NCBI GenBank assembly: GCA_000149265.1
Contig: CH003443.1
Coordinates: forward strand, 237,073-301,072
Length of the DNA stretch: 64,000 nucleotides
Reading direction: 5' to 3'
From: Ciona savignyi
Taxonomy: Eukaryota > Chordata > Ascidiacea > Phlebobranchia > Cionidae
A model generated the notes under the pieces. The model was not told the origin of the DNA. It made no database searches and was given only the letters and a program-made list of their open reading frames with translations. This document shows, piece after piece, positions 20,401 through 32,000 of the stretch. The number at the start of each line of letters is the position of its first letter. Position 1 is the first letter of the stretch. The translations under genes were made by a program, and so were the position numbers.

Positions 20401-23400
20401 TGGTCTTCCGTGTGGAAAGCAAATGGCTGAGTTGGGATTTCTTCTTGGCCGATATTTTAGGTGGGTGAGAGGTCAAGTTGGGGTCATTCTGGGTCATATT
20501 TCGCTTGTCACGGATCAACGAGTTTGCCATCATGGATAGATCACTTTGGACAATAGGAGAAATGTCATAAAAATAAAATTTCACTATTTATCACGCCATA
20601 TCTGCTGGGTCAGGGATGTCCAAAGTGCGGCCCACCTGAGATTTTTGTGCGGCCCGGTAGTCATTTTCACTCCAAGTGGTATTTTGAACTTTGAATCTTA
20701 GCCTTATTAAAATGTAACAGACTGCTTTTAGGGGCACAGTAATAGTAGGTTATAGTATGGACGCAACAGGAATATAGGATTATATATAGCTATAATGGTT
20801 TGTAATTGTTTCTTTATGTACCCATTTTTCTTGAAATTTAATAGGTTCTGCGGCCCATTAAATTATTTCAAGTGTCAATGCGGCCCACTACAATAAACGG
20901 TTAGACTAGGTAGAAGGTGTGAAGAAAAGAACAAAATGTTAGTTCAAGAAATTGTGTGCGAAATGCTTTAATCACTAATGGAGTCGTATAATATGATAAC
21001 AATACCTCTAATTACTACAGGATCACTAGGAGAGTTAGGGTTACAAGCGATACTGCAGGGGGAAACCAAAAAAAGAGAAAGTGAGAAGGAGAACTGCGCA
21101 CTAAAATGAATATTAAGGCATCAGAGTTAGTTTTAAACAAGGGGTTGGAGTTAAAGTTAGGGTTCCAAGCGGCCAATACAAGCGCTCCAAGCGATCCTGT
21201 AGTAATTGGAGGCACCTTATGATGACAGTCACAACCACCCAACCTGCTGGGCCTGGTTGATGAGTTGCCTCTTGTTTTGTTGTAAGTTGAAAGGTTGGCT
21301 GGGGAGCACGCTGTGTTCAACAATCGCAAGCTGTGGGAAAGGTTGTTAAGAATAAATATTATTTATTTGTTAAATATGGAAGCAGTTTCGTGGTTATTCT
21401 TTTGAATGGGAAAACGCAAGAGGAATTAGGAATTTGTAAAATAGGGTATTTTACTCAAACAAAAATGAAAAAACAAACTTTATTTACTAACACTTAAAGG
21501 AATTGCTGAGAAAGTATATTTACAATAAAGTATTCCCATTTAAATAATTATGGACAGATGCATAATTACGTTTTTATTTGACTTTCATAGCGTAATTCCG
21601 ACGTAACTGAACGTAATTTCCTAATTACGCACGCCCAGCTCTAGTTTAAACACACAACCTCTAATGGTAACACACGCTGCGTGTGACACGCACATGAGCT
21701 AGAGCTGGTTATATTTCATCATTATGTTTGTATCACCAATACTCGTTCTAATTTTATTTCAGGTCAACAAAAGACATGTAAATAATAAATAAAAAAACAT
21801 ATATAATATAATCACACCCATGCTGTGAAGTTAATTGGTCTCACTCACTTGTCCAATTCCTGTCCAAGCAATGTGATTTGTAATTCTTGTTGGTGTAATA
21901 TCTTTGTTTGGTTCGAAATCGCTTTTAATATTGAGTTACGTTCTTCCATCTATTGTGGTGATAATCTTAATATTTTGCTTGTGATCGAGTTAAGTAAAAA
22001 ACCAAGTTAAAGTTAAACTGTGGGTATTTGTTTGATCGAAAATTCTTGAGGGTTAGTGCAAAGGGTTGCAAATTTGAAACTGGTCGCTAGTGGGTTGTGT
22101 CCTTGGGCAAGGCACTTAACGGACACATCCTGCCAGTAGTATGATTCTACAAAATTAAAAAAACATCCAAATCATACACAACGCACGACAATATCTCCGG
22201 TAACCTGACAGGAAGCAGGGTAATGTGACGATTGCAAGTGTCAAAATGCGTTTTCTTGTTTAGGTAGATAACAAATTGATACTATAACCTTACTAAGCCA
22301 AAACACGATTCCCGGTAATATATACTTTGCCATAATGTTATGATGCTAAGTACCTTGCATGTCACATTAAACCCACAAATTTAGGCCCAGGAAATCAAAC
22401 ATCAATACTTTCAACTTCATTATTTGAACACGGAGCACTTACCTCAACTCTCCGCTTGCTTTTACCACTAGAGGGTGTCGATTTATCGCGGAAGACTTTC
22501 CACTGGTCGTTGAGCGCAGCGTCTGCGTCTCGGATCGAATTCCTCACGTACTGATGCAGCGTGCGGATCTCCTGTGATGTAATAATGATCACAGTACATT
22601 CATAATGGTTGTGGGGATAACGCAAAGCCAAAAATCCGGGCGAGTTACGCTCATGTCTTTACTTACATGATGCATGCGGTGCGAGTAGGAATTTACTCTT
22701 GCACCTAAAAAAACTAATTAACATTAACCGCCACCGTTTTCTATTCAACTAGCATATAGGGCAGTGTTTTCTCAAATGGTGCGCCGCAAGGTTTAGCAAG
22801 GTGCGTCACACTTGCATTTCGTGAAGTTACGACAAAGTGTGCATAAATCATAAACTACTGAGTAGTTAGTGTCTAGTTCATTTTTTCCATTGTAAAGTTT
22901 AGAGTATTTAGCATATTGTTTTGACTTTCCATGCAAGGTGCGCTCGTTCGCGTTCTTAATTGGTCTGGGGTACGGCGTGAGGTCAGAAATTGAGAACCAC
23001 TGGTATAGAGGAATAAAACACAAATCCTCATTATTTAATCGCGTAACTTGCATGAGCTTCCACTTTTAAGCAAATTCTTACTCGCTCAAAATTTGATAAA
23101 CTTTTGGTCCTAATAATGTTCAAGAAAATCCATCTTACCAGCATTTTCCTCTGGTCGGCCATGTCTAATGGTCTGGACACAAGGGCGTCTCTGTAAGCGG
23201 AGTTGTTGGAACGTTGTCTTCGAGTTTCCGCTTGTTGGACGGCGGCGAATGCCTCGATGGAGACGGTTCGGATCGTCTTCACCTCCTCGTGTTGCTCCGA
23301 CGTCGTCCGCGCGATCTCATCACCGAATTCCAACATCGATTCAACCTCCTGTATTCAATTATTTATATTTATAATAAAATTTGACAAAATTAAAATTTTA

Positions 23401-26400
23401 CTAAATTCAAATTTGACAAAATTAAAATTTTACTAAATTCAAATTTGACAAAATTAAAATTTGACAAAATTAGGTATAAATATTTTTAAAAAAACATTCA
23501 GTTTCATATTTTAAATTTTGTTGGTGGTCATAATTGTCCACACTGTACAGTGATGTTCCACAAACAAACAATTAGTGCTTACAGGTGAGGAAAAACAAAT
23601 ATTTTCAAGAACACATTATGCCCCACACCGAGTATATGGCATGTGATTAAACAATATTAAAGACTTTGCATTTTAGCAACAGCTTATTTAAAGGGCTTCT
23701 AGACACAAGTGTTGGTAAAGTACATGGCTGACGTTTTTTACTGGTCTCAGTTTCAAACCCACTAAGAGCTCGTTGCTAACACCATTTTTTGTATGTAAGC
23801 CAGGTATAAGTATCGGTCTCATTAACCATTCGGCAACAGTGTGTTTTTAGATTTTGATTTTTAGGTTTTAATTGGCTAATATTTCCTATTGATGAGTGTA
23901 TGAGATTTAAAACTTTCGTCACAATTTAATATGCGAAAACAATAGGGAACCAGCATATTTTCGGCCAACGCACATTGCGGTTAAACGACTTTATTTAACC
24001 GCAGTGGTTGAACGCCTTTCTAATCAAATCAAAGTTAATTAAATAGTTGGCACGCTGCTGTTGGACAGATAAATTATTATTATAGAGTTTGTATTTTTTT
24101 AAATCGTTAGGCCGTGCAGCCGTACTTTACGGCACTGGGCCACACAATGGCTCACATTCCCACCTGTTTCAAAACATTCTTTTGCTCGCTGCCACCAAGT
24201 GATGAAACTTCATTCTCAAGCGAACGAAACTCAGCGAAGAAATTGTTCAACTCGACCTCAAAATCTTTGACTTCGTTCGACAAACTCTCAGCGAGTGAGT
24301 CGCCGTCAGGGCCGGAGTAGGAATTTAATCGATCTGTGGGAAAAATGCATGCAACCATGGTATAAATCCATCAAATTTTGATCTTTGGGAAAGTGACATA
24401 AAGGCATGTAACCATGGCCAAAAATTCATCAAATTTTGGAGGAGTAAGAATTCACTTGCATGTTAAAGCTCATGTGAGTAACGGGAGAAAATGTTTCACG
24501 CAAGAAACACAAGTAAATCGTTTACTGCGGCCGTTTTTTATGAAAGTATTATAGACGCAAGCTGTTAAGTATTATAGACTTCAGTATTGGGACGCGCCAT
24601 GTGTAAATAAACATGGTAGCAATGATGAGGATTTGTTTTTTGATTCCTCAGTACGCCAGTTGAATAAAAACGATTGCAGTAAATGTTAATTGGTATTTTA
24701 TTTGCAAGAGAAAATTCTTACTCGCATAGCGCGGGTGTTAGTCGCGCAGACTTTTGGAACTGGTGCAATGCAGCCATTTCCATGCAAGAATGGGTGGTCG
24801 GTTTAAGCCAAATGTATTTTAAAATAATTTTATTTAATCATTCAATATTTACCAGATGTCAGTGTGTTTATGCCAAACATATTTCGAAAAAAAAATTGCA
24901 GGTTCTCTTTGTATTTTGCAAGGACTTATATTTTAACCAAGTTAATAGTCTGGTGGATTAGTGTGTCACCTTTCATCCGATGGGTTGTAGGTACGAAACT
25001 GGTCGCTTGCTAGTCAATTGTGTCCTTGGACATGGCACTTAACGGACATTGCCTGAACTCCGCTATAACTGGGTTCTAACACACTGCAATAGCTCCGAAA
25101 CCCGACGGTGGGCGCGAGGTGATCTGACGATTGCCCGCTTGCAAACCCCCTTGGTTTTTCCATTTATGTCGAAAAACATAAATATCCTGTCATATTTCAA
25201 TCATCGGCAGTTCATATATTATTCCTTACCTCTAGCTTTATTAAGAACCGGTCGTCTTTTCAAATCGTGTTCTACTGGAGTGGTTGGGATGGGGCTACCT
25301 GGGGATTCAATTTAAAACATGAAGATTTAAGTTATGGACAACAAGAAACCAAATGTTGCACCGTGCATGAATAATGGTCAAGATTGCCCCATACAACAGA
25401 TATGTTTTAGTTTAGTTTTTTTTTTTTTTCCACAATGAAAACACCAAGCAGGAACTATTGATAAAAATTAGGAAAACGGGGGAAAACGGCAAAACGACCG
25501 TCGTTAGAACACGTATAAAAAAAGCAATAAATTATTAAATTACACTTTAATTAGACGCAGCCCCTTAACTCAAATAAAATAAAATAAAAATAAATTAAAA
25601 AATGATTAATTGCTTATAAAAAATTACACTATTACCCTAAGCCTCGAATAATACTGTGCGATAAAGCGACTCATGCAATGTTGCAACAAGCAAGTGTTGA
25701 AGTTGAATTGAACAAAGGTTATTATATTTTTGGTTTGGTCATCTGTGCCTGTCGTAACTTTTGACCCTGAAGGGGATTCCCCCATCCTTTAACCCTTTTC
25801 ATTAGAAAAATGGCAGCAGTTAACCACTTTAGTAGATCTAATATAATAGATAATTTAACACTTTAATTTAATACATGATCTGCTAGGTGCAAACTCATTG
25901 GTAAAACGGTGAATAAATTCCATTTCTGGAGCTCTACTAACCATACATCAATTTGTTGTAATTTAGTATGTTTTACACACAGATATAGTATATATACCCC
26001 CATGTTAAAACCTTTGAGTTTTTCCCATTAACAAAAATATTGATATATACATATAGCTATATGACCGGTTAGTCTGGCGGTATAGTGCGAAGCCTTTCAA
26101 CCGACAGTTTCCGGTTCTGAACTGGTCGCTAGTGTTAGTTGTGTCCTTGGTTGGGCTAGGCACTTAATGGACATTGCCTGAACCCAGCTTCTACATTGAA
26201 GAAACGTGTCAATCATTCAAAACACACAGACAATAGCTCCGGTAACCCGACGGTGGGCGTGAGGTGATCTGACGATTGCCCATGTGTTAACACCTTTGTT
26301 TTTTCCATTCAAGGGGATAAACATGAATATATCCTATCCTATTTCTATCTTATGTATACAATTTCAAAATTACCAGTTGTATTGTATTTTATAAAAGTTT

Positions 26401-28317
26401 TAAATCACAGTTAAACATGTGACTGCCTGGTGACTTGTAAGCTGCCAGGAGAGACAAACAACTCACCTTTAAATCTATCATCAGCCACGTGCGTTCGTTT
26501 ACCCATCTGCTCGACTAGGTTCCCACTTGTGGGGGTTCCCCCTTGCTTTAAACTGGCAGTCCTTGTCAGAGGTTTTTGTCTGAGAGAAAAGAATGGATCC
26601 TTTTTTTTAAAAAACTATAAAATTTATCGGAATTATGTGCAAATTGAGAATTTTCAACATAATTTAATGACATGCAGTGTTGGAAAGAGAGATGTTGAAA
26701 GGCGTCGCACTCAACCACTAGACTTAACGGTCGGACTATTTCTGGTGATACATCAAGTCATTTATTCCTTTGCGTTACATTTCTTAAGATATCAAAGATG
26801 AAGGTAAAATTTGCAACAATACAGTAGATATAACACGTTAATAGACAAACCAACCTTGGAGTATCTGGTTTTATTTCTTTTACTTCATAGACTTTACTTT
26901 CAGCTGCTTGGTTCTGAAAAAAATATTTGCATTTGTATCTACCATAGTTTAAAGAAATATATGTATTTTTTTAAACAAGCCAAGTTTCATACCCATGAAG
27001 GGGTCGTAACTGGAATTGTTTTTGTGCATGTAAGTTGATAAATGTAACGGTCGCATTAACCATTTGTCCATTGCATTTGTTCTTGTTAAAAGTGTGTTTA
27101 TAGCGTAGGTATTGATGTGGTATGGTATCTTAAGCAAATAAGGATTAAAAACCTGTTAACTGTATTATAAAGTGAATATGTTTTTTTAGATTAGGGATAC
27201 ATTTTTCCTAAATCTACAAAGGAGGAATGTAGCAAAAAGGGATGGGCAACACTGTTTTGAGTACAAAAACAATACTGTAATAAGCGATTTAAGAAAACCT
27301 ATCGGAAACCGTTTCCTAGCCCAGTGAATTTCCAACATGTCCAACCAGTTAGTCTGGTGGTTTAGAGCGGGCAAGGCACTTTACGGACATTGCCTGAACG
27401 CAGCGTAAAAATGGGTTCTACCAAATTGAAGGAACATGTGAATCATTGTACACAACACACTGCAATAGCTCCTGTAACCCGACGATAGGCGTGAGGTGAT
27501 CTGACGATTGTCAATGTGTTAACCCCCTTGGTTTTTCCATTTACAAGGATAAACATGAATATCCTATCCAACATTGCGCGGATATCAAACAAACTCACCG
27601 GAATTTTGCTCGCTTCACTCTGCTGAGTGAATGAAGACAACAAAGCTTTCTGCGCTAACGGTGCAACCTTCTTTGGTTCGACCCCAACTGGGACCAATGG
27701 GGACATCTATGGAGTAGGGGCCATGTAAAGTTAGACTACTAAGCATGAAAACCATTTTGTTATCATATTAAAATTACCAAATGATCATGAACTAGACTTC
27801 GTCTTATGGTGAATTATTGCTTTAGTTATTACAAATATAAGGTAGCCTATGTTATGATAACTGATCTCAAATGTTATGATGGGCAGGAAAATCAAATCAG
27901 GTAACTTATCCATGGTGGGTGATACCTTGTATAGTTGCTGCTGCTAAAATTGTAAAGCCAGCATATTATGAAGTGATAAACATAAATATATCATGAACTA
28001 GACTTTATTTATGGTGAATTATTTTATACAAAAATTTTTTAACAGAAATAATAAAAAACCTAAACCTCATTCCTAAAGGAAAATTCTTGGGTGCTAAGTA
28101 TATGTCAACTCTACAAGAGTAGCAGTTTACAAGCATGAAACCAGTTTCAACAGGATTTAACTTGGTCGACAAATACCTGGAGCGATTCGTTGGGGGTTGG
28201 GGTTCGACCAGACATTACAAACTTGGGGGTGCTCGTTGTTACTAGCACTGATTGTTTTCCGGACAACTTGGCTTTAACCCCAGGTGTGGCTGTAGACTGG
28301 TTTTCAGCTCTTGCTAT
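20377..28317 (-). CDS. NUP214: NUP214 nucleoporin, exons 11-20: linker and coiled-coil region
   Basis: Exons in coding order: 28317-28177, 27706-27599, 26913-26855, 26579-26467, 25298-25230, 24333-24164, 23348-23139, 22571-22443, 21330-21244 and 20543-20377. In vertebrates this coiled-coil region docks NUP214 to NUP88 and NUP62 on the cytoplasmic face of the pore. Exon 16 (DFEVELNNFFAEF), exon 17 (RTVSIEAFAAVQQAE, SRPLDMADQRKML) and exon 18 (EIRTLHQYVRNSIRDADAAL) align with vertebrate NUP214 block by block. Exon 19 gives FNLQQNKRQLINQ. Exon 20 gives KKKSQLSHLL and RKTTPVRSS. All junctions keep phase except exon 19 (ends in phase 0) to exon 20 (needs phase 2), which implies an unfound exon in 20544-21243. 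Confidence 0.88.
20608..20895. mobile_element. hAT-like element with GCGGCCC ends, degraded
   Basis: Starts CAGGGATGTCCAAAGTGCGG and contains four GCGGCCC words near the two ends, a style common in non-autonomous hAT elements. No clean right terminus or target duplication was seen. Confidence 0.45.
21001..21216. mobile_element. Small inverted-repeat element (MITE)
   Basis: About 215 bases with long imperfect end repeats: CTCTAATTACTACAGGATC on the left and its complement GATCCTGTAGTAATTGGAGG on the right. Internal GTTAGGGTTACAAGCG is mirrored too. A TTAGAGTTAGTTTTAAACA-like interior recurs near 57560. It fills the NUP214 intron where an exon is missing. Confidence 0.6.
21460..21646 (-). mobile_element. 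AATTACG-family element, one-ended copy
   Basis: Ends CGCACGCCCAGCTCTAG, the complement of the family start. AAAGTATATTTACAATAA matches the interior of the copy at 18712-19121 in reverse. Confidence 0.6.
22045..22250 (+). mobile_element. SINE family A copy
   Basis: Head partly kept (GTTGCAAATTTGAAACTGG), then TGTCCTTGGGCAAGGC. Tail diverged. Between NUP214 exons 19 and 18. Confidence 0.75.
22762..23002. mobile_element. hAT-like element
   Basis: Ends CAGTGTTTTCTCAAATGG and AATTGAGAACCACTG are inverted repeats. Flanks ATATAGGG and GTATAGAG form an imperfect 8-base target duplication. Same family as 32373-32623. Confidence 0.7.
23375..23475. repeat. AT-rich tandem repeat, 31-base unit, three copies
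   Basis: Units contain AAATTAAAATTTTACT and CAAATTTGAC. It sits just upstream of the NUP214 exon 17 acceptor on the - strand. Confidence 0.8.
23745..23862 (-). mobile_element. SINE family B, reverse copy
   Basis: The complement reads GTTGCCGAATGGTTAATG then GACCGATACTTATACC and later GTGGGTTTGAAACTGAG, matching the other copies in order and spacing. Confidence 0.6.
24940..25196 (+). mobile_element. SINE family A, full-length with head
   Basis: TAATAGTCTGGTGGATTAG head, TGTAGGTACGAAACTGG B box, and a tail ending AAATATCCTGTC, 30 bases before NUP214 exon 15. The block between GGGTTCTA and ACACACTGC is shortened. Confidence 0.8.
25395..25700 (-). repeat. Dispersed repeat families C and D, adjacent copies
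   Basis: 25395-25570 is the reverse of the family C copy at 8729 (TTAGTTTAGTTTTTTT, ACGACCGTCGTTAGAACACG). It runs into 25570-25700, which shares CCTAAGCCTCGAATAA and GTGCGATAAAGCG with 46060-46140 and 41010-41060. The two may be parts of one longer element. Confidence 0.45.
26061..26340 (+). mobile_element. SINE family A, full-length with head
   Basis: GACCGGTTAGTCTGGCGG is the A-box end and ATATCCTATCCTATT is the tail repeat. In the NUP214 intron between exons 15 and 14. Confidence 0.85.
27337..27570 (+). mobile_element. SINE family A with internal deletion in the head
   Basis: CCAGTTAGTCTGGTGG is followed directly by GGGCAAGGCACTTTACGG, so the B-box region is lost. The tail reaches ATATCCTATCC just before NUP214 exon 12. 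Confidence 0.8.
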
Positions 28318-28749
28318 CTGTAATAAAGTGAATGAATTCGTGTACGAGGTGTTTTCAGCTTAACATTAAATTTGATTGTCATTTAAGGAAAGGTTTACAA
28401 AATCAACAATCACACCAGAAAATTGCCTCTTAAACCCTTATTTCCTTCGAGTAAGCCATTATAACCAGGATATTTTGATTTTAGTTATATACTGTAAGAT
28501 TACAGATGAGCAAGTTAGGGTATTGCTGTGTGATGATTATTTAAAAAAATACTTTTGAGCTGTACTTTGATTAAGTTCTCAAAAGCATGTGGATGGGTGG
28601 GAATGATATTAATCTAGCTGGTTGCTGGTTTGGTTAGCTCCTTAGGATTATTGGATTAAATATTTATCGGTGCCTGCAATATTTTTAACACACTGGTATT
28701 GGTGGGCATATAGTAATCGTGATGACTTATCCATGTTTAAAAACATAAT

Positions 28750-28980
28750 TGAAAAGGCGTTGCCTTTCAATCAAAAGGTTGCAGGTGCGAAACTGGTCGC
28801 TCGTTGGTTGTGTCCTTGGGCAAGGCACTTTACGAACATTGCCTGAACCCAGCGGATTAAACACACTGCAATAGCTCCGGCAAACGGTGGGCGCGAGGTG
28901 ATCTAGCGATTGCCCGTGTGTTAACCCCCTTGGTTTTCCCATTTACGGGAATAAACATGAATATCCTATCCTATCCTATA
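28750..28980 (+). mobile_element. SINE family A copy
   Basis: Well-kept from GGCGTTGCCTTTCAATC to CCTATCCTATCCTATA. It lies 60 bases before the end of NUP214 exon 10. Confidence 0.85.
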
Positions 28981-29038
28981 ATCCCACCAACGCAATCAGT
29001 AATAAAATAGTTCATCAAATACACCGACAATTCCTCAC

Positions 29039-32000
29039 CGGAGGCACTAGAGTTCTCTCTCCCTCCACAGACAGTTCCTTCAACTGAGTTATCAAGCTAG
29101 GGTAACCCCCTTGCAGGTTGATGATATGATACAAGCATAATTGGTGATGAGTGGAGAGTAAGCATAAGATGGGCATCGCATCAGATTCCCTCGAGTCATC
29201 TGGAAGATAATGACGAGAAAAAAAAATAATGATGCCTGTTTTAAATGGTCGGCTAATTAGCTTGATGGGTTAATGCAGGGGTCGACAACCTGTAGCTTTG
29301 GTGATATGTTCGGCTTTTTAATCATTATGATACGGGTCTTATTAATTTTATTGCTACTGTAGCGGCGCATATTAAGTTTAACACCCATGCATTATTGAAA
29401 CAAACAGAAGAACACTCTCGTCTTTATCTTACACTGGGTTGTTTTTCTTTTATTGTGAAAATATTATTAGGTTTGCGGCTCTTAAGTGATTTTAATTTTG
29501 TGAAATAGAAAATGGCTCTTTAAGTGTAAAAGGTTGTCACCCCTGGGTTAGTGCACCATCTTTAAGTCTAGGGGTTGTAGTTCTTTCCAACTAACTAACT
29601 GTTTAAACAGTTGTTTCCTTGGGACACTTACGAAATATCACCTGATCTAAAGGGATTAATGGATTTTACTAAATTGAAGGAACGTGTTAATCATACACAA
29701 CACACTGCAATAGATCCGGTAACTCGACGGTGGGCGTGAGGTGATCTGACAATTGGCCAGGTGATAACCGCAATGCGTTTTTCCATCCACAAAGATAAAC
29801 ATGAATATTCTATTCTGTCTTAACTGCCATCCGATTTATTCCAATGGCTGATATGTATTTGGATACTGTTTGTTATTAGTTGCTATTCTACTGCAAATAC
29901 AAAAACAAATTCGGTGCTGGTTAGTACTTTGTTCTATTGCAAATATAAAAACTACCATCCGAGTCCGTCGCACGAAATAATCGTTCACAACTCACCGAGC
30001 CGTATCTTGTCAGTCGCCGTGGTGATAACAGCACCACCCAGCGGTGACGGATCAATATCTGATGTAATGGGAAGTTGTGCACGGCATGAATCATCCAAAT
30101 CCCAGATCTCCCACGCTCCCTGTATATAACACAACCATTGTGATTGATAAGACTTAGAAATGTTGAGGTCATAGGTAGGATAGGATAGGATATTCATGTT
30201 TATCCCCGTGAATGGGAAAACCACGGGGGTTAACACACGGGCAATCGTTAGATCACCTCGCGCCCAATGTCGGGTTACCGGAGCTATTGCTGTGTGGTCT
30301 GTATGATTCACACGTTCCGGACTTTAATTTGGTTGAACACATTAAACCGTTGGGTAGGTGTTTAATCTTCCCCATTTTTTAAATATTTTTAAATGATTTA
30401 CAAACACAAAATTTGGATTGTGGTTCGCGTAAACCGCAGATTAATTTATTGACTTGGAAAATCGCACATATACAAAGTATAAATTTTACATAACAACTGT
30501 TGTATTGTGTAAACCATTCCTTAGTTTATTGCGTTGCCCCCGATGACTTATAATAATTACTCCCCCACGCCCTCGACATTCCTGCATTCCCCGCGCGAGC
30601 TAATTGTTTATACCTCGTGTTGTTTGCCTGTTTAAGGCAGTTGGTACTGGACAAAATCAGAATACAACACCAACTCTTTACTGAAATTAATAGTAATTCC
30701 TAACCCACCCTAACAACGCTAAGTTTCAAACACGACTATGTAAAATCATTTTTAAGCCTATGTGTGTGGGGGAAATCCATGCTTTATATAGTACCTATAA
30801 ATATGCACCTCAGAGCAATACTCTAGTTACAAACAAAATACAACATATAGTAAGACCTATAGACTGAAGTGTGGATGGGCAACACGTTAAGATGCAGTTT
30901 ATAACTAAAAAAACGACTAGAGGTAAATTGGGAGTAAATTATTATAAGGTAGGAGGATTGCAGGAAGTAATGTTACATAGAGCTGGGCAAAACGGATCAA
31001 GGCAATAATAATGTTACCTAGAGAGGGTAAACCGGCCGTAATTCATCAAAGTTGTATTACGAATTACGCCAGCTAAGTTACCTAATTCCGTAATTTTTAT
31101 GAGGTCATTGTTATAAATTCGTTGTCCGTAATTACGTAACTGAGCGTAATTTCCTAACTGAACGTAATTTCGTAATTACGCCCAACTCTAATGTTACATC
31201 ACAATGAAAGATACCTACCCTGGACTTGTCCTTCCCAATAACTGCTGTGTCAGCAGCGTTAGATGAACCAAGGATGAACAACTCCCATTTCTCGAGGAAT
31301 AGTGAATAGTATTGCGTCGGTCTTGGACTGTCTGCGCCTGATTGCATTAAACATCATGTTACAAGGATTTTCTGGAGCGGGCATGGGCAACATACAGACC
31401 GAGGGCTGGGTCTGGGATGTGAAATGATTTTGACCGGCTCGCAGACTGAATCTAATCACACTCTGTAATTAAAATATTGAATACTATTCATGTAATAATC
31501 CGGCCCACCAAGAACTTCATTTTTCCACAATTGGCCTGTCGACTAGAGAATTTGCCCACCCCTGTTCTAGAGCAAATAACATAGAATTAGGCTTGATTAG
31601 TGCAAATAACCTAGAATACCATTTGTGTGTCTTTCTCAGTATTGCAATGTGTGGATATTGCAAAAAGTAGCACGAATTAGTTGTAAATGAGAAATTTTAG
31701 TGACAAGATTTTAATCAAGGTTGTGAAACATTTTCCCTTTGTACTCCTGGCACAGTAGTAAGTAAATTTTACTGAAGTAAGTAGTTAAATAGTTTAAACA
31801 AAAATTGTATTATCGTATGTAACATATTACATTCACTGCAATAGCCAAACTAGATACTGAGTGCTTGGAATTTGACGATTTATAAATTTGTCTGTGCTGC
31901 CCTTTAATCCTATTTTTTTATAAATATATACATCTTCGTACTTTACTAAATGCTGAAATACTTAATAACAGCAGCTTACAAGTAATATTTCGGTGGGTTG

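Noticed and set aside
20923-20960. A possible exon after the pyrimidine-rich CTACCTAG in the NUP214 intron 19
   Set aside because: The following codons hit a stop within a few residues and the sequence belongs to the degraded hAT element.
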